From positions 62,001 through 126,000 of the forward strand of contig NZ_JAJUBC010000013.1 of the NCBI RefSeq assembly GCF_028683095.1: a stretch of 64,000 bases of DNA, written 5' to 3'. Source of the stretch: Enterovibrio gelatinilyticus (GTDB lineage Bacteria; Pseudomonadota; Gammaproteobacteria; Enterobacterales; Vibrionaceae). The notes beneath the pieces were generated by a model, which worked only from the letters and a program-made list of their open reading frames with translations, ran no database searches and had not been told where the DNA came from. Position numbers and translations under genes: made by a program. Each line of letters starts with the position of its first letter. Within the stretch, counting starts at the first letter, position 1. This document shows, piece by piece, positions 26,368 through 35,812 of the stretch.

Positions 26368-28317
26368 ATGATATCACCAGATGCGAAGATCAAAGTACAA
26401 AATTTTGGTCGGTTTCTCTCAAATATGGTTATGCCTAACATTGGCGCATTTATCGCGTGGGGCATAATCACCGCACTTTTCATCCCAACCGGTTGGTGGC
26501 CTAACGAAACACTGGCAGCAATGGTTGGCCCAATGATCACCTACTTACTCCCTCTTCTTATCGGTTATACCGGTGGTAAGTTGGTCGGTGGCGATCGAGG
26601 CGCTGTGGTAGGTGCAGTCACCACGATGGGCGTTATCGTTGGCTCAGACATCCCTATGTTTATGGGCGCGATGATTGTTGGTCCTATGGGCGGTCTAGCA
26701 ATCAAAACATTCGATAAGAAAATCGAAGGCAAAGTCAAAAGTGGCTTTGAGATGTTGGTCAACAACTTCTCATCCGGCGTCATCGGTATGTTGTGTGCGA
26801 TTGTCGCATTCTTCCTGATAGGTCCATTTGTTAAAGTCGTTTCTGACATGCTGGCTTCTGGCGTTAACTTCCTTGTAGAAGCTAATCTCCTCCCTTTGAC
26901 TTCCATTCTTGTAGAACCAGCAAAGATTCTGTTCCTCAACAATGCGATCAACCACGGTATATTCTCTCCGTTGGGTATTCAGCAAGCAGCAGAAACGGGT
27001 AAGTCTATCTTCTTCCTGATTGAAGCAAACCCAGGTCCAGGTCTTGGTATTCTTCTGGCTTACATGTTCTTCGGTAAAGGCATGGCAAAACAAACCGCTG
27101 GCGGCGCATCTATCATTCAGATTTTCGGTGGTATCCACGAAATCTACTTCCCATACGTATTGATGAACCCACGCCTTCTTATTGCTGCAATTGCTGGTGG
27201 TATGACAGGTGTGTTCATTCTGACCGTCTTCAACGCTGGCCTAGTGTCGCCTGCATCGCCAGGTTCTATCTTCGCGATTCTGTTGATGACGCCTAAGAGT
27301 TCACTGGTTGGTGTGCTGCTTTCTGTTGCCGCTTCTACCGCCGTTTCTTTCTTTGTTGCCTCCGTATTGCTTAAAGCACAGGGTGAGACTGATGAAAACG
27401 GTGATGAGGACGCGCTAAACAAAGCCACATCTCAAATGAAAGACATGAAAGCGACGTCTAAAGGCGCGGCGGTTGCTCAAAAATCTAGCGGCAACGTGAA
27501 CATGGCTGATGTGAAAAGCATTATCGTCGCATGTGATGCGGGTATGGGCTCCAGTGCCATGGGCGCAGGTCTGCTCCGTAAAAAAGTGGCTGAAGCCGGC
27601 CTCGAAATCTCTGTTACCAACGTCGCTATCAACAATCTGCCTGCAGACGTTGACGTGGTTATCACTCACTCAGATTTGACGGACCGTGCTCGTAAACATG
27701 CAGAACACGCTCACCACATTTCGTTGAAGAACTTCCTCGACGGTGTCGTTTACAACAACTTAGTTACGCAATTGCTGGCGGCCCAAGGCCCAAAGGCGGC
27801 AAATGATGCTGAGTACATCAAAAAACCTTTACTCGCGGCGAATGAACCAACACTGCAACCAGAGCCAGTGCCAGCATTCAAGCTAGAAATACAAAACGTC
27901 CATTTAGCACTTCGCGCTGATAGTAAAGAAGAAGCGATTCGTTTTGCGGGTGAACGTTTGGTTGAATTGGGTTACGTTGAGCCAGAGTATGTGGACGCAA
28001 TGTTCGAACGCGAGAAGTTGGTTTCTACCTACCTTGGCGAATCAATTGCAGTGCCGCACGGCACGATTGAAGCGAAAGATAAGGTGAAGAAAACCGGAAT
28101 CGTTATTTGCCAATACCCTGCAGGTGTTCAGTTCACTGATGACGAAGACGATGTTGCAAGACTCGTTATTGGCATCGCAGCGAAAAACGACGAACACATC
28201 CAAGTAATTACCGCAATCACCAACGCGTTAGATGACCCTGATGCTATCGAACGTCTCGCTTCAACGAGCAGCGTAAACGAAGTTCTGGAAATTCTATCGG
28301 CTTCTGAGGCTGCATAA
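26368..28317 (+). CDS. mtlA: Mannitol-specific PTS enzyme IICBA
   Basis: Inner-membrane permease that takes up mannitol and phosphorylates it to mannitol 1-phosphate. The 649 residues hold the IIC membrane domain (1-340, with GIHEIYFPYVL in the substrate region), the IIB domain with phospho-Cys389 in ACDAGMGSS, and the IIA domain with phospho-His564 in AVPHGT. Length and order match E. coli MtlA (637 aa). The linker between IIC and IIB is rich in Lys, Ala, Asp and Ser. It heads the mtlADR operon and is preceded by CRP-type sites and a long leader. Confidence 0.97.
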   Translation: MISPDAKIKVQNFGRFLSNMVMPNIGAFIAWGIITALFIPTGWWPNETLAAMVGPMITYLLPLLIGYTGGKLVGGDRGAVVGAVTTMGVIVGSDIPMFMGAMIVGPMGGLAIKTFDKKIEGKVKSGFEMLVNNFSSGVIGMLCAIVAFFLIGPFVKVVSDMLASGVNFLVEANLLPLTSILVEPAKILFLNNAINHGIFSPLGIQQAAETGKSIFFLIEANPGPGLGILLAYMFFGKGMAKQTAGGASIIQIFGGIHEIYFPYVLMNPRLLIAAIAGGMTGVFILTVFNAGLVSPASPGSIFAILLMTPKSSLVGVLLSVAASTAVSFFVASVLLKAQGETDENGDEDALNKATSQMKDMKATSKGAAVAQKSSGNVNMADVKSIIVACDAGMGSSAMGAGLLRKKVAEAGLEISVTNVAINNLPADVDVVITHSDLTDRARKHAEHAHHISLKNFLDGVVYNNLVTQLLAAQGPKAANDAEYIKKPLLAANEPTLQPEPVPAFKLEIQNVHLALRADSKEEAIRFAGERLVELGYVEPEYVDAMFEREKLVSTYLGESIAVPHGTIEAKDKVKKTGIVICQYPAGVQFTDDEDDVARLVIGIAAKNDEHIQVITAITNALDDPDAIERLASTSSVNEVLEILSASEAA

Positions 28318-28334
28318 GGCCAGTAGAAGCAAAT

Positions 28335-28356
28335 GAAGCCAGCAATCGCTGGCTTC
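28335..28356 (+). other. Intercistronic hairpin between mtlA and mtlD
   Basis: Perfect 9-bp stem GAAGCCAGC/GCTGGCTTC with loop aatc, extendable with a bulge by AAAT/ATTT. No T run. It may stabilise the mtlA message or cause partial termination. Confidence 0.65.
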
Positions 28357-28390
28357 TCATTTAGAACAAGATGTTGGTGAGGTAATAACA

Positions 28391-29539
28391 ATGAAAAAAG
28401 CTGTACATTTTGGTGCTGGTAACATCGGACGGGGCTTCATCGGTAAACTACTTGCCGATTCAAACGTCGCCGTCACGTTTGCCGATGTCAATGAACCACT
28501 CATTGATCAATTGAGCCATGAACAGAAATACAACGTGCGCGTGGTCGGCACAGAAAGCAAAATCGAATCGGTTAGCCACATTTCAGCGGTCAACTCGATG
28601 AGTTCAGATGTCATAGACCGCATTGCAACCACCGATATGGTGACCACAGCCGTAGGTGCAAATGTCCTCGACAAGATTGCTCGCACCATTGCTGAAGGTT
28701 TAAAGAAGCGCTTTACAGACGGCAATGAATCTCCGCTAAACATCATTGCTTGCGAGAACATGGTGCGTGGTAGCACCCACCTGAAAACGGAGGTTTACCT
28801 GCATTTGAACCAAGAAGAACAAGCGAAAGCTGAAGAGTACGTTGGGTTCGTCGATTCTGCCGTAGACCGTATCGTTCCCCCGATGGATGCGGCGAACGAC
28901 GACCCACTTGAAGTCACGGTTGAGAGCTTTAGCGAATGGATTGTTGATGACCAACAGTTCAAAGGTGAGATACCTGCGATTACAGGCATGGAACGTACCA
29001 GTAATCTTATGGCGTATGTCGAGCGGAAGTTGTTCACATTGAACACTGGGCATTGTATTACTGCATACCTTGGTTGCCTTTCCGGTTACAGTACCATTCG
29101 TGAATCCATCAGTGATGCGGTCATTCGCACAGAAGTGACACAAGCTATGATGGAGAGCGGCGAAGTACTTATTAAACGTTATGGATTTGATCGTGATAAG
29201 CACTATGCCTATATCGATAAAATCATCGAGCGCTTTGCAAATCCCTACCTTGTTGACGAAGTTGGACGAGTTGGTCGTGAGCCCATCAGAAAATTAGGCC
29301 CTAACGATAGATTAATCAGGCCGTTAATCGGTACAATAGAATACAGCACGGACAATCAGGCGCTATTGAAGGGCATTGCAGCTGCATTGAAATACACCAA
29401 TAGCTCAGATCCACAAGCTGTAGAGCTTCAAACTTATTTGCAAGAACACGGTGTAGTCAAAACGCTTGAGCATTATTGTGGCCTAGAAGAAACGAGCAAA
29501 GAGGCGCAAAGCATTGAGTCAATCTACCACCAGCTATAG
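28391..29539 (+). CDS. mtlD: Mannitol-1-phosphate 5-dehydrogenase
   Basis: Oxidises mannitol 1-phosphate to fructose 6-phosphate with NAD. The 382-aa protein starts [16 protein letters not shown], with the GxGxxG nucleotide loop, and has the family catalytic segment [16 protein letters not shown] (K-x4-N-x2-H). This matches E. coli MtlD in length and order. GAGG precedes ATG 28391. It differs from the dehydrogenase at 4257, which acts on free polyol and has a different context. Confidence 0.97.
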   Translation: MKKAVHFGAGNIGRGFIGKLLADSNVAVTFADVNEPLIDQLSHEQKYNVRVVGTESKIESVSHISAVNSMSSDVIDRIATTDMVTTAVGANVLDKIARTIAEGLKKRFTDGNESPLNIIACENMVRGSTHLKTEVYLHLNQEEQAKAEEYVGFVDSAVDRIVPPMDAANDDPLEVTVESFSEWIVDDQQFKGEIPAITGMERTSNLMAYVERKLFTLNTGHCITAYLGCLSGYSTIRESISDAVIRTEVTQAMMESGEVLIKRYGFDRDKHYAYIDKIIERFANPYLVDEVGRVGREPIRKLGPNDRLIRPLIGTIEYSTDNQALLKGIAAALKYTNSSDPQAVELQTYLQEHGVVKTLEHYCGLEETSKEAQSIESIYHQL

Positions 29540-30146
29540 CGTCAAACGTCCAAGTCCGGACAATGACAAACGGGAGCGAAAGCTCCCGATACCAAGGAAG
29601 AATACCGAACCGAGAATGGTCGCACCAATAGATGAAACTCAAATTTTAGAGAGGCTTAATAGTGCACTGTCGGTGCGCGGCTTTTTTATTGCCTCTGTCG
29701 AGGTCTTTAATGATGCTATCGATTCCTTGGTACAGCGGATTTTCCGCAAAGACGATTTTGCGGTGACATCCGTCGTGGGCCCTTTACTAGATACCAATGG
29801 CCCGCTCGGCGATCTCTCTGTGCGCCTAAAATTACTTTATGGATTGGGCGTGCTGCCAGACGCCGCCTACCAAGATATAAATGATATTATTAAGTTGCGT
29901 AATCAACTCAACAGCGATGGGGAAGAGTACACGTTCACCCATCCATTCATTCTCACTGCCATTAAGAAGCTTCACTTATCAGAGAAGATGGGGATGGTGA
30001 AATTGGATGAGACACAACCCGATGATGACATTGACTTGGAGTTCTACCAACTTCAGCTTAAGCGTCAGCAGCAGATGATTGTGTCTGGTCTTTCACTGGC
30101 CATTGTAGAAATTTGCAATGCGCTGAACAAAGAGAGTCCCTTCTAG
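29514..30146 (+). CDS. mtlR: Mannitol operon repressor
   Basis: MtlR-family protein of 210 aa that represses the mtl operon. The core [30 protein letters not shown] and [20 protein letters not shown] matches the E. coli and Vibrio MtlR family, an all-helical protein without a classic helix-turn-helix. The start is TTG 29514, with GAGGCG 7 bases upstream, which places it 26 bp inside mtlD. An ATG at 29616 would drop the first 34 residues and is possible, because the first 35 residues are poorly conserved. Gene order mtlA-mtlD-mtlR is standard. Confidence 0.93.
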   Translation: MSQSTTSYSVKRPSPDNDKRERKLPIPRKNTEPRMVAPIDETQILERLNSALSVRGFFIASVEVFNDAIDSLVQRIFRKDDFAVTSVVGPLLDTNGPLGDLSVRLKLLYGLGVLPDAAYQDINDIIKLRNQLNSDGEEYTFTHPFILTAIKKLHLSEKMGMVKLDETQPDDDIDLEFYQLQLKRQQQMIVSGLSLAIVEICNALNKESPF

Positions 30147-30373
30147 CGCTCCGTAACCAAAGACCTCAGAGAGAATGCAAGGATGCATACTCTCGACACC
30201 ACATCGCCTTCCTCATTGTTTATTCTACGAAACACGTTCAGCTTCAATACCACCACCAAAACAGTAGCCCCCTCACTCCTCAAATATTTGTTTTCTTCTC
30301 AGAGGCACATTGTTCATTGTTGCTTTTAAGACTGACTGTAACGGTAACCTATGCAGATAAAGGCTTTCGCCAC

Positions 30374-30403
30374 AAAAAAGGAGCGACATCGTCACTCCTT
30401 TTT
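30374..30403. terminator. Bidirectional terminator between mtlR and rluF
   Basis: Stem AAAAAGGAGcGAC/GTCaCTCCTTTTT with loop atc and one internal mismatch. A-run on one side and T-run on the other serve both convergent genes. Confidence 0.8.
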
Positions 30404-30433
30404 CAGTGCTGAACTTAAGTGCACAACGTAGCT

Positions 30434-31714
30434 TTAACGGCGCTCCTTTGGCTTACGCCCACTCGGTGCGCCACCGCTTCGACCACCCTCTTTGCGAGAA
30501 CCCTCATTACGCGAGCCATGTGAGCGATCGTTCTGCGGACGACCGCTTGGACGTGGGCGCTGCTTACGCGAGTCACCATTGTTAGAACCCGTTGGACGTG
30601 TATCGTCGCCGCGAGGTCTCCCCTCATTACGCGGAGCATCTTTTTTCGGGCGCTCACTTCGATTGTCATCTCTACGACCATTACGGCGGGCATCATCAGA
30701 ACGCGCATTCTCTTTGCGACCGTTCTCTTTGCGATCACTGTCTTTGCGTCCGCCATCTTGGCGAGATGACGGCGAGCGTTCGCCGTCCTTACGTTGACCA
30801 CCCTGACGTTGCCCCTCCTTAGAGAAAGAACGTTGGCCTCCACGACCGCTGCGAGCAGCCGGTTTAGGTTTGGCAAAAGAAATTTTGCCGGAACTCAAGT
30901 TCTGTTTTGCCGCATCGCTAGCGGCGCTTTTTACATCTCCGTTGCCAATGCCTTCCTCAGAAAACGCCGCATCAGGTTCAAAGGTGCTCTTTGAATCCAC
31001 AACAGCTGCGTTAATGTCGTCCATTTCCTGCGCCGTCAGTTCACGCCACTCGCCCAATTTCAGCGTGCCCAAACGCACATTCATGATGCGGATACGCTTT
31101 AGCTTGGTGACCTCAAAACCTAGATATTCACACATGCGGCGAATTTGGCGATTCAAACCCTGAGTCAGAATGATCTTGAAAACAAACTTACTCTGTCTTT
31201 CTACAACACAAGGTTTGGTCACGGTATCTAGGATCGGGATACCGTTAGACATCAGCTCAACGAACTTAGGTGTGATAGGACGATCAACGGTCACCAAGTA
31301 TTCTTTCTCGTGGTTGTTACCAGCGCGAAGAATCTTGTTCACGATATCGCCATCGCTCGTGAGAAAGATAAGCCCTTCTGATGGCTTATCTAGACGTCCG
31401 ATAGGGAAAATACGTTTAGGATGACCAATTGCTTCCACAATATTCCCGCGCACATTTCGCGCCGTCGTACAGGTGATACCAATTGGTTTGTTGTAAGCAA
31501 TGTAAACACGATCGACTTTGCTTTCAGGCACTTTATCGATGCGTTTGTTGTTCACCATGACTTCATCACCCGGCAACACTTTCGTGCCAAGCTCAGGGAT
31601 GATGCCATTGATGGTGACCTTTTGCTGTTCAATGAATTTGTCTGCTTCGCGGCGCGAGCAAAAACCAGAATCACTGATGAATTTATTTAGACGTATTCCG
31701 CTACTTGTGTTCAC
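30434..31714 (-). CDS. rluF: 23S rRNA pseudouridine synthase RluF with a long basic tail
   Basis: Converts U2604 of 23S rRNA to pseudouridine. An S4 RNA-binding domain (6-66: [22 protein letters not shown]) is followed by the catalytic domain with [10 protein letters not shown], where Asp109 is the nucleophile, and by [24 protein letters not shown]. coli RluF has 290 aa; this protein has 426. The extra part, from about residue 250, is low-complexity and rich in Arg, Lys, Asp, Gly, Ser and Asn. Similar tails occur on Vibrio pseudouridine synthases. The tail should be disordered and RNA-binding. Start is GTG 31714 with a weak ribosome site. The tail also produces a long antisense frame that is only a shadow. 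Confidence 0.93.
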   Translation of the reverse strand: MNTSSGIRLNKFISDSGFCSRREADKFIEQQKVTINGIIPELGTKVLPGDEVMVNNKRIDKVPESKVDRVYIAYNKPIGITCTTARNVRGNIVEAIGHPKRIFPIGRLDKPSEGLIFLTSDGDIVNKILRAGNNHEKEYLVTVDRPITPKFVELMSNGIPILDTVTKPCVVERQSKFVFKIILTQGLNRQIRRMCEYLGFEVTKLKRIRIMNVRLGTLKLGEWRELTAQEMDDINAAVVDSKSTFEPDAAFSEEGIGNGDVKSAASDAAKQNLSSGKISFAKPKPAARSGRGGQRSFSKEGQRQGGQRKDGERSPSSRQDGGRKDSDRKENGRKENARSDDARRNGRRDDNRSERPKKDAPRNEGRPRGDDTRPTGSNNGDSRKQRPRPSGRPQNDRSHGSRNEGSRKEGGRSGGAPSGRKPKERR

Positions 31715-32011
31715 AAACGTTTCTTATCTCAAATTGTACTGTTCTCGTTCAACCAAGCGATCAAAGCGCTATGCCATTTTGAAGGCTGGCGCTCCGCGGT
31801 TGACGCGGGTATAACCGCTAATTATACGTTAAACCAAACCCTGCAAGATAGCGGGATACAGGCTTTTATCTATGCCAATCGCTTTAACCCTCCCCCCTCG
31901 CGTCGTTTATCACCAAAAAATCGGCTTCTTTCTCTAAAATCCCAATGCAATCGCACCACTCTGTGCTTTAATGCGCTCCTATTGTCATCTCACTTATTTG
32001 AGGCAATCTCT

Positions 32012-32335
32012 GTGAGCCAAGCACCTACTAAAATCACGTTCTTTGAATGGCTGACGCCGCTTGTTGCGTCAGGTAAGAAAACCATCACGATCAGAGATGA
32101 ATCTGAATCCCATTACGTTCCAGGCACACGCGTGGATGTTCATACGCTGGAGAAAGACGCATACGTCTGTCAGATTGACATCGTATCAGTCGAAAAAATT
32201 GGCTTTGATGACATCAACGAAGAACACGCAGCTCAAGAGTTCATTGCGCTGGATGAACTCAAGCCGCTGATCCGCGAGATCTACCCGAACGACGAAGATT
32301 TCTATGTGATCACCTATACGTTAGTCGGCGAATAA
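32012..32335 (+). CDS. yqfB: N(4)-acetylcytidine amidohydrolase (ASCH domain)
   Basis: Small ASCH-domain enzyme of 107 aa that hydrolyses N4-acetylcytidine to cytidine and acetate, by comparison with E. coli YqfB. The signature KKTITIRDESESH is nearly identical in both; the catalytic Lys and Thr correspond to K23 and T26 here. The Glu of the DELKP segment is the third active residue, and the protein ends in IYPNDEDFYVITY. GTG 32012 was chosen because TGAGG lies 8 bases before it and because the resulting N-terminus matches E. coli. The frame is open to a TTG at 31982. Confidence 0.92.
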   Translation: MSQAPTKITFFEWLTPLVASGKKTITIRDESESHYVPGTRVDVHTLEKDAYVCQIDIVSVEKIGFDDINEEHAAQEFIALDELKPLIREIYPNDEDFYVITYTLVGE

Positions 32336-32361
32336 ATCCCTATTGCCAAATAACGAAAGAA

Positions 32362-32382
32362 CGCCGACCCAAAAGGTCGGCG
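32362..32382. terminator. Hairpin, possible terminator between yqfB and the PLP enzyme gene
   Basis: Perfect 8-bp stem CGCCGACC/GGTCGGCG with loop caaaa between convergent genes. There is no T run on the plus strand. On the minus strand it is followed by ttctttcg, which is a moderate T-rich tail. Confidence 0.6.
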
Positions 32383-32416
32383 AATCATCAACGAACGCAT
32401 TACAACTTACTGGTTG

Positions 32417-33670
32417 TTAGGACTGTGTTGATAAAACCTCTTTTAGTGCATCGAAGAAAACATCGATCTCTTCTATCGTATTGTAATGCATCAAGCCCAC
32501 ACGCAAGATGCCGCCTTTCGCAGTCACACCAAACGCGTCAGTGAGTTTATCGGCGTAGAGATGACCGCTCCAAACATAGATTTGTCGCTTGCCTAGCGCT
32601 TCTGCAACCATCGTTGGGTCTATGTCACCGAATCTCAGAGCAAACGTCGCCGTGCGCCCTTTTACCTGTTCGACACCATACAACTGCACATTTTCCAGCC
32701 GCTGTAACTGCGCTAAGAAATAAGCGGATAACGTCATTTCATACTGATGAATGTTGTCATATCCCGAAGCCAATCGTTCACGAAGTGTTCCACCATCGCC
32801 CAGCGAGGCTAAATAATCCACAGCTGCAACAAATGCACTTAGCGCTTCAAAATTCAGTGTGCCGGTTTCCCAACAGTTTGGCGTAACGGTTGGCGCAGGC
32901 TCAACTTTATAAGGGGGAATTGACGAGAGCCACTCCTGCTTACCGTACAGAAAACCAAGATGTGGGCCATAGAATTTGTACGCAGAGCCTGCAAGAAAAT
33001 CGACATCCAATGCGTGTACATCAACCAGTTGGTGCGGCAGTAAATGTACCGCATCCACAAATACTTTCGCGCCCACGTCGTGGCTCATTGCAATCACCGT
33101 TTCCAAATCAGTCATGGTGCCAGTGATATTGCTGGCAGCGGTCACAGCCACCAGCCGCGTTCGGCTATTCAGTAAGGCTGCCAACGCATCTAAATCTAAC
33201 GCACTGGAATCATCGATTACGGGAAGATAATGCACCGTCACGCCTCGGTCTTGTGCTGCCATGACCCAGCTTGATCGGTTCGCACCATGATCAGCCACAG
33301 AGACAATCACTTCATCCCCGCTTTGCCACTCTTGGCTTAGTGCTCGGCTAAAAGAGAAGGTTACCGACGTCATGTTTGCGCCAAAGAAAATACCCTCTGT
33401 CGAAGAGGCCCCCACCAGCGCAGCCGCACTAGCACGAGCACGATCCACCAACGATACCGTTTCCTGACTGACGAGAAACTTGCCACCTAAATTTGAGTTT
33501 CCACTGCGAAGGTAATGTCCAAATGCATCAATCACCGAATCTGGAAGCTGAGTGCCACCAGGGCCATCTAGGTATACTGGCGACACGCCGTTAACGGTTC
33601 GTTTCAACGCGGGAAACATTGCCCGCAGCTGCTCTACATTGTCTTGATTAAGCGGTGAAAACGAAGACAT
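32417..33670 (-). CDS. Class V aminotransferase-like PLP enzyme (cysteine desulfurase-like)
   Basis: Pyridoxal phosphate enzyme of 417 aa, of the cysteine desulfurase/selenocysteine lyase group. The PLP Lys is K232 in GSAYKFYGPHLGFLYG, preceded by the PLP-binding Asp/His segment VFVDAVHLLPHQLVD. A start with YLDGPGGTQLP and the EGIFFGANMTS motif are typical. The usual active-site Cys loop of true IscS-type desulfurases is not evident, so the reaction may be a C-S or C-N lyase. ATG 33670 follows GAGGAGG and overlaps the end of the 2OG-Fe dioxygenase gene by 23 bp. The two are coupled. Confidence 0.85.
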   Translation of the reverse strand: MSSFSPLNQDNVEQLRAMFPALKRTVNGVSPVYLDGPGGTQLPDSVIDAFGHYLRSGNSNLGGKFLVSQETVSLVDRARASAAALVGASSTEGIFFGANMTSVTFSFSRALSQEWQSGDEVIVSVADHGANRSSWVMAAQDRGVTVHYLPVIDDSSALDLDALAALLNSRTRLVAVTAASNITGTMTDLETVIAMSHDVGAKVFVDAVHLLPHQLVDVHALDVDFLAGSAYKFYGPHLGFLYGKQEWLSSIPPYKVEPAPTVTPNCWETGTLNFEALSAFVAAVDYLASLGDGGTLRERLASGYDNIHQYEMTLSAYFLAQLQRLENVQLYGVEQVKGRTATFALRFGDIDPTMVAEALGKRQIYVWSGHLYADKLTDAFGVTAKGGILRVGLMHYNTIEEIDVFFDALKEVLSTQS

Positions 33671-34283
33671 CACGCACGCCCTCCTCGCCGGCTTCGCTCG
33701 ACAGCGTTTCTGATATGTGGTGGTAGTATCGCTGATCATCGAGGATCACGAATTGATTAGGCTCGAGTACGGTATTGAGGTGTGGGTGTTGCTCAACGGG
33801 CGAGGTATAGATTTGAGTGAATCCACCCGCGATATTTTGGCGCTGAACACAGAAAATACCCACAAAACGAAATCCGTCTTGATGAATGCCCTCTGGCGCG
33901 GGGGCACTGGTGTCTTGCGCTGAGCAGGTCACTCGAATTTGGTGCACATCAATATCGCCACTGGCGTGATCCAAACCTGTTGCAGATGCGAACGAGCGCA
34001 ATAGGTGAACAAATTCAGGAAGTGCCACCATGTCATCATCCATCGGTGCAAAGTGACGTTCAACATCCCCCACCACCCGATTAACATCTGAAGACTGCAT
34101 AAATGATTGATGAGGTAAGCGTGTTATTTCGCCCCTGTCGTTTAACGTAAAGCGCGCGTAGCTTCTAAAGCGTACGTTACTGTCGACATACGGGTCTTCA
34201 CTCAGTTTGGCAAAGTAAGGAAGTAACGTTGACGATACTTCTTCTGGTGTTTGGAAAGCTTCGATCAGAAATTTATTTTGCAT
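33648..34283 (-). CDS. 2-oxoglutarate/Fe(II) dioxygenase (amino-acid hydroxylase type)
   Basis: A 211-aa non-heme iron dioxygenase of the group that includes bacterial L-isoleucine hydroxylases. The iron ligands are visible as H134-x-D136 (IHQDGF) and a distal His in YYHHISE (188/189). The Arg after the distal His (VRDVFVFTA) would bind 2-oxoglutarate. It overlaps the downstream PLP enzyme gene, so the two probably act in sequence: hydroxylation of a free amino acid, then PLP-dependent elimination or cleavage. The substrate is unknown. Confidence 0.85.
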   Translation of the reverse strand: MQNKFLIEAFQTPEEVSSTLLPYFAKLSEDPYVDSNVRFRSYARFTLNDRGEITRLPHQSFMQSSDVNRVVGDVERHFAPMDDDMVALPEFVHLLRSFASATGLDHASGDIDVHQIRVTCSAQDTSAPAPEGIHQDGFRFVGIFCVQRQNIAGGFTQIYTSPVEQHPHLNTVLEPNQFVILDDQRYYHHISETLSSEAGEEGVRDVFVFTA

Positions 34284-34581
34284 CTTTCATTCCCTGTTAA
34301 CCGTAGCAGAACCCAACCTGTTATCAGATTGTTAATGAAATCTTATGCCACACCAAAGACAAACATCAAGCCCAAAACACCAATAAAGACTGATAAACCA
34401 GTATTAAATATCACCACACTGTCAATCTGGCATATTGCATTGCTTTTGCTCCCGCCATCGGTATTTTGTACCTCGCTGGGGTATATACCCCTCAATTCTG
34501 TGGGTTGTTATTTAACCAAGGCTCAATCAAGATGCGAGTAGGAAATGCTGACGGTTTAAAGCGAAGGACACGAAAAACGGA
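34284..34581. other. Intergenic region with a 14-bp perfect palindrome
   Basis: About 298 bp between divergent genes. At 34478-34491 it holds GGGGTATATACCCC, a perfect 14-bp palindrome 90 bp before the DUF482 gene, which could be an operator. No coding frame is convincing. Confidence 0.5.
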
Positions 34582-35754
34582 ATGAGTAAGCAGCAAAACG
34601 AAACAGACGAATTAACATGCCACGTAGTCTCTTCTATCACAGCGATTGCAGAGGACGAATGGAATGCGCTTCTACCGGATGATTATCCGTTTGCTCGTTA
34701 TGCATTTTTTACCACCCTAGAAAAGAGTGAAGTCATTGGTCGAAAAAGCGGTTGGCTACCTCAGTATCTAGCGGTTTACCATCGAAACCACCTTGTTGGC
34801 GCAATGCCTTGCTTCTTGAAAACTCACCCTTATGGCGAATATGTGTTTGATTGGTCGTGGGCTGAAGCTTATGAAGATGCGGGTATTGAATACTACCCAA
34901 AGTTGGTCTGTGCGATTCCGTTTACTCCTGCTTCCGGTGAGCGTCTTTTTGTTTCACCAACACATGACCAACGTGCAGTGAGAGCCTACCTGCTCGGTGG
35001 CATGCGCTCTCTCGCCAATCAGTTGGGCTGTTCAGGCACTCACATATTATTCCCGACCGAAACGTCACTCTCTTCAATAACCCATTACGGGTATATGGAA
35101 CGGCGTGCCGTTCAGTTTCATTGGTTCAATCGAGGTTACGAAACGTTCGACAATTTTCTCGCCACGTTGACATCACGCCGAAGGAAGAATATTCGTAAGG
35201 AACGCAAGAGTATTTCGGTGCAAAACGTTAACGTTGAGATACGTGAAGGTGATGATATTTGTCCATCAGATTGGCAAACCTTCTACCGTTTTTATCAGCG
35301 AACATATTTGAAACGTTCGGGGCACACTGGCTATCTAAATCAGGCGTTTTTTGAGCAATTGGGTGCCTCTTTAACAGACAACCTTGTATTAGCTCTGGCA
35401 TTTATTGACGATGAACCGGTTGCTGGCGCACTGTATTTCAAATCGACACACACTCTTTATGGGCGCTACTGGGGATGTCTAGCAGAATACGAAAATCTTC
35501 ATTTCGAGCTTTGCTACTACCAAGGTATCGAATACTGCATTAAGCATGGTCTTCACCGTTTCGATGCGGGTGCTCAGGGTGAACACAAACTTATGCGTGG
35601 GTTTGAACCCATACTCACCTACTCAGCCCACCACTTAGAACACCAAGGCTTTCATCAAGCGATCGGCGACTACTTACAGCGAGAACATCACCTTATTCAG
35701 CAATACCTAGAAGATGCCAAGGCACACCTGCCATATCGAATGGAATCACAATAA
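34582..35754 (+). CDS. GNAT-type acyltransferase, DUF482/FemAB-like
   Basis: A 390-aa protein of the peptidogalycan biosynthesis/recognition family (DUF482, FemAB-like acetyltransferase fold). Family hallmarks are the early WNALLPDDYPFARYAFFTTLEKS, the HPYGEYVFDWSWAEAYEDAG segment, then HWFNRGYETFDNFLATLTSRRRKNIRKER and a late RFDAGAQGEHKLMRGFEP. The family is widespread but its reaction is not established. It stands alone. Confidence 0.88.
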   Translation: MSKQQNETDELTCHVVSSITAIAEDEWNALLPDDYPFARYAFFTTLEKSEVIGRKSGWLPQYLAVYHRNHLVGAMPCFLKTHPYGEYVFDWSWAEAYEDAGIEYYPKLVCAIPFTPASGERLFVSPTHDQRAVRAYLLGGMRSLANQLGCSGTHILFPTETSLSSITHYGYMERRAVQFHWFNRGYETFDNFLATLTSRRRKNIRKERKSISVQNVNVEIREGDDICPSDWQTFYRFYQRTYLKRSGHTGYLNQAFFEQLGASLTDNLVLALAFIDDEPVAGALYFKSTHTLYGRYWGCLAEYENLHFELCYYQGIEYCIKHGLHRFDAGAQGEHKLMRGFEPILTYSAHHLEHQGFHQAIGDYLQREHHLIQQYLEDAKAHLPYRMESQ

Positions 35755-35812
35755 CCTCGCTATTCTCGAACTTTGCAACGCGCCACAACACATCCTGGCT
35801 ATCCCAAATGGG

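Noticed and set aside
30492-30797. Arg/Ser-rich 101-residue plus-strand frame opposite rluF
   Set aside because: It mirrors the low-complexity tail of RluF on the other strand. The tail codons lack stops in several frames, so the open frame is an artefact of composition.
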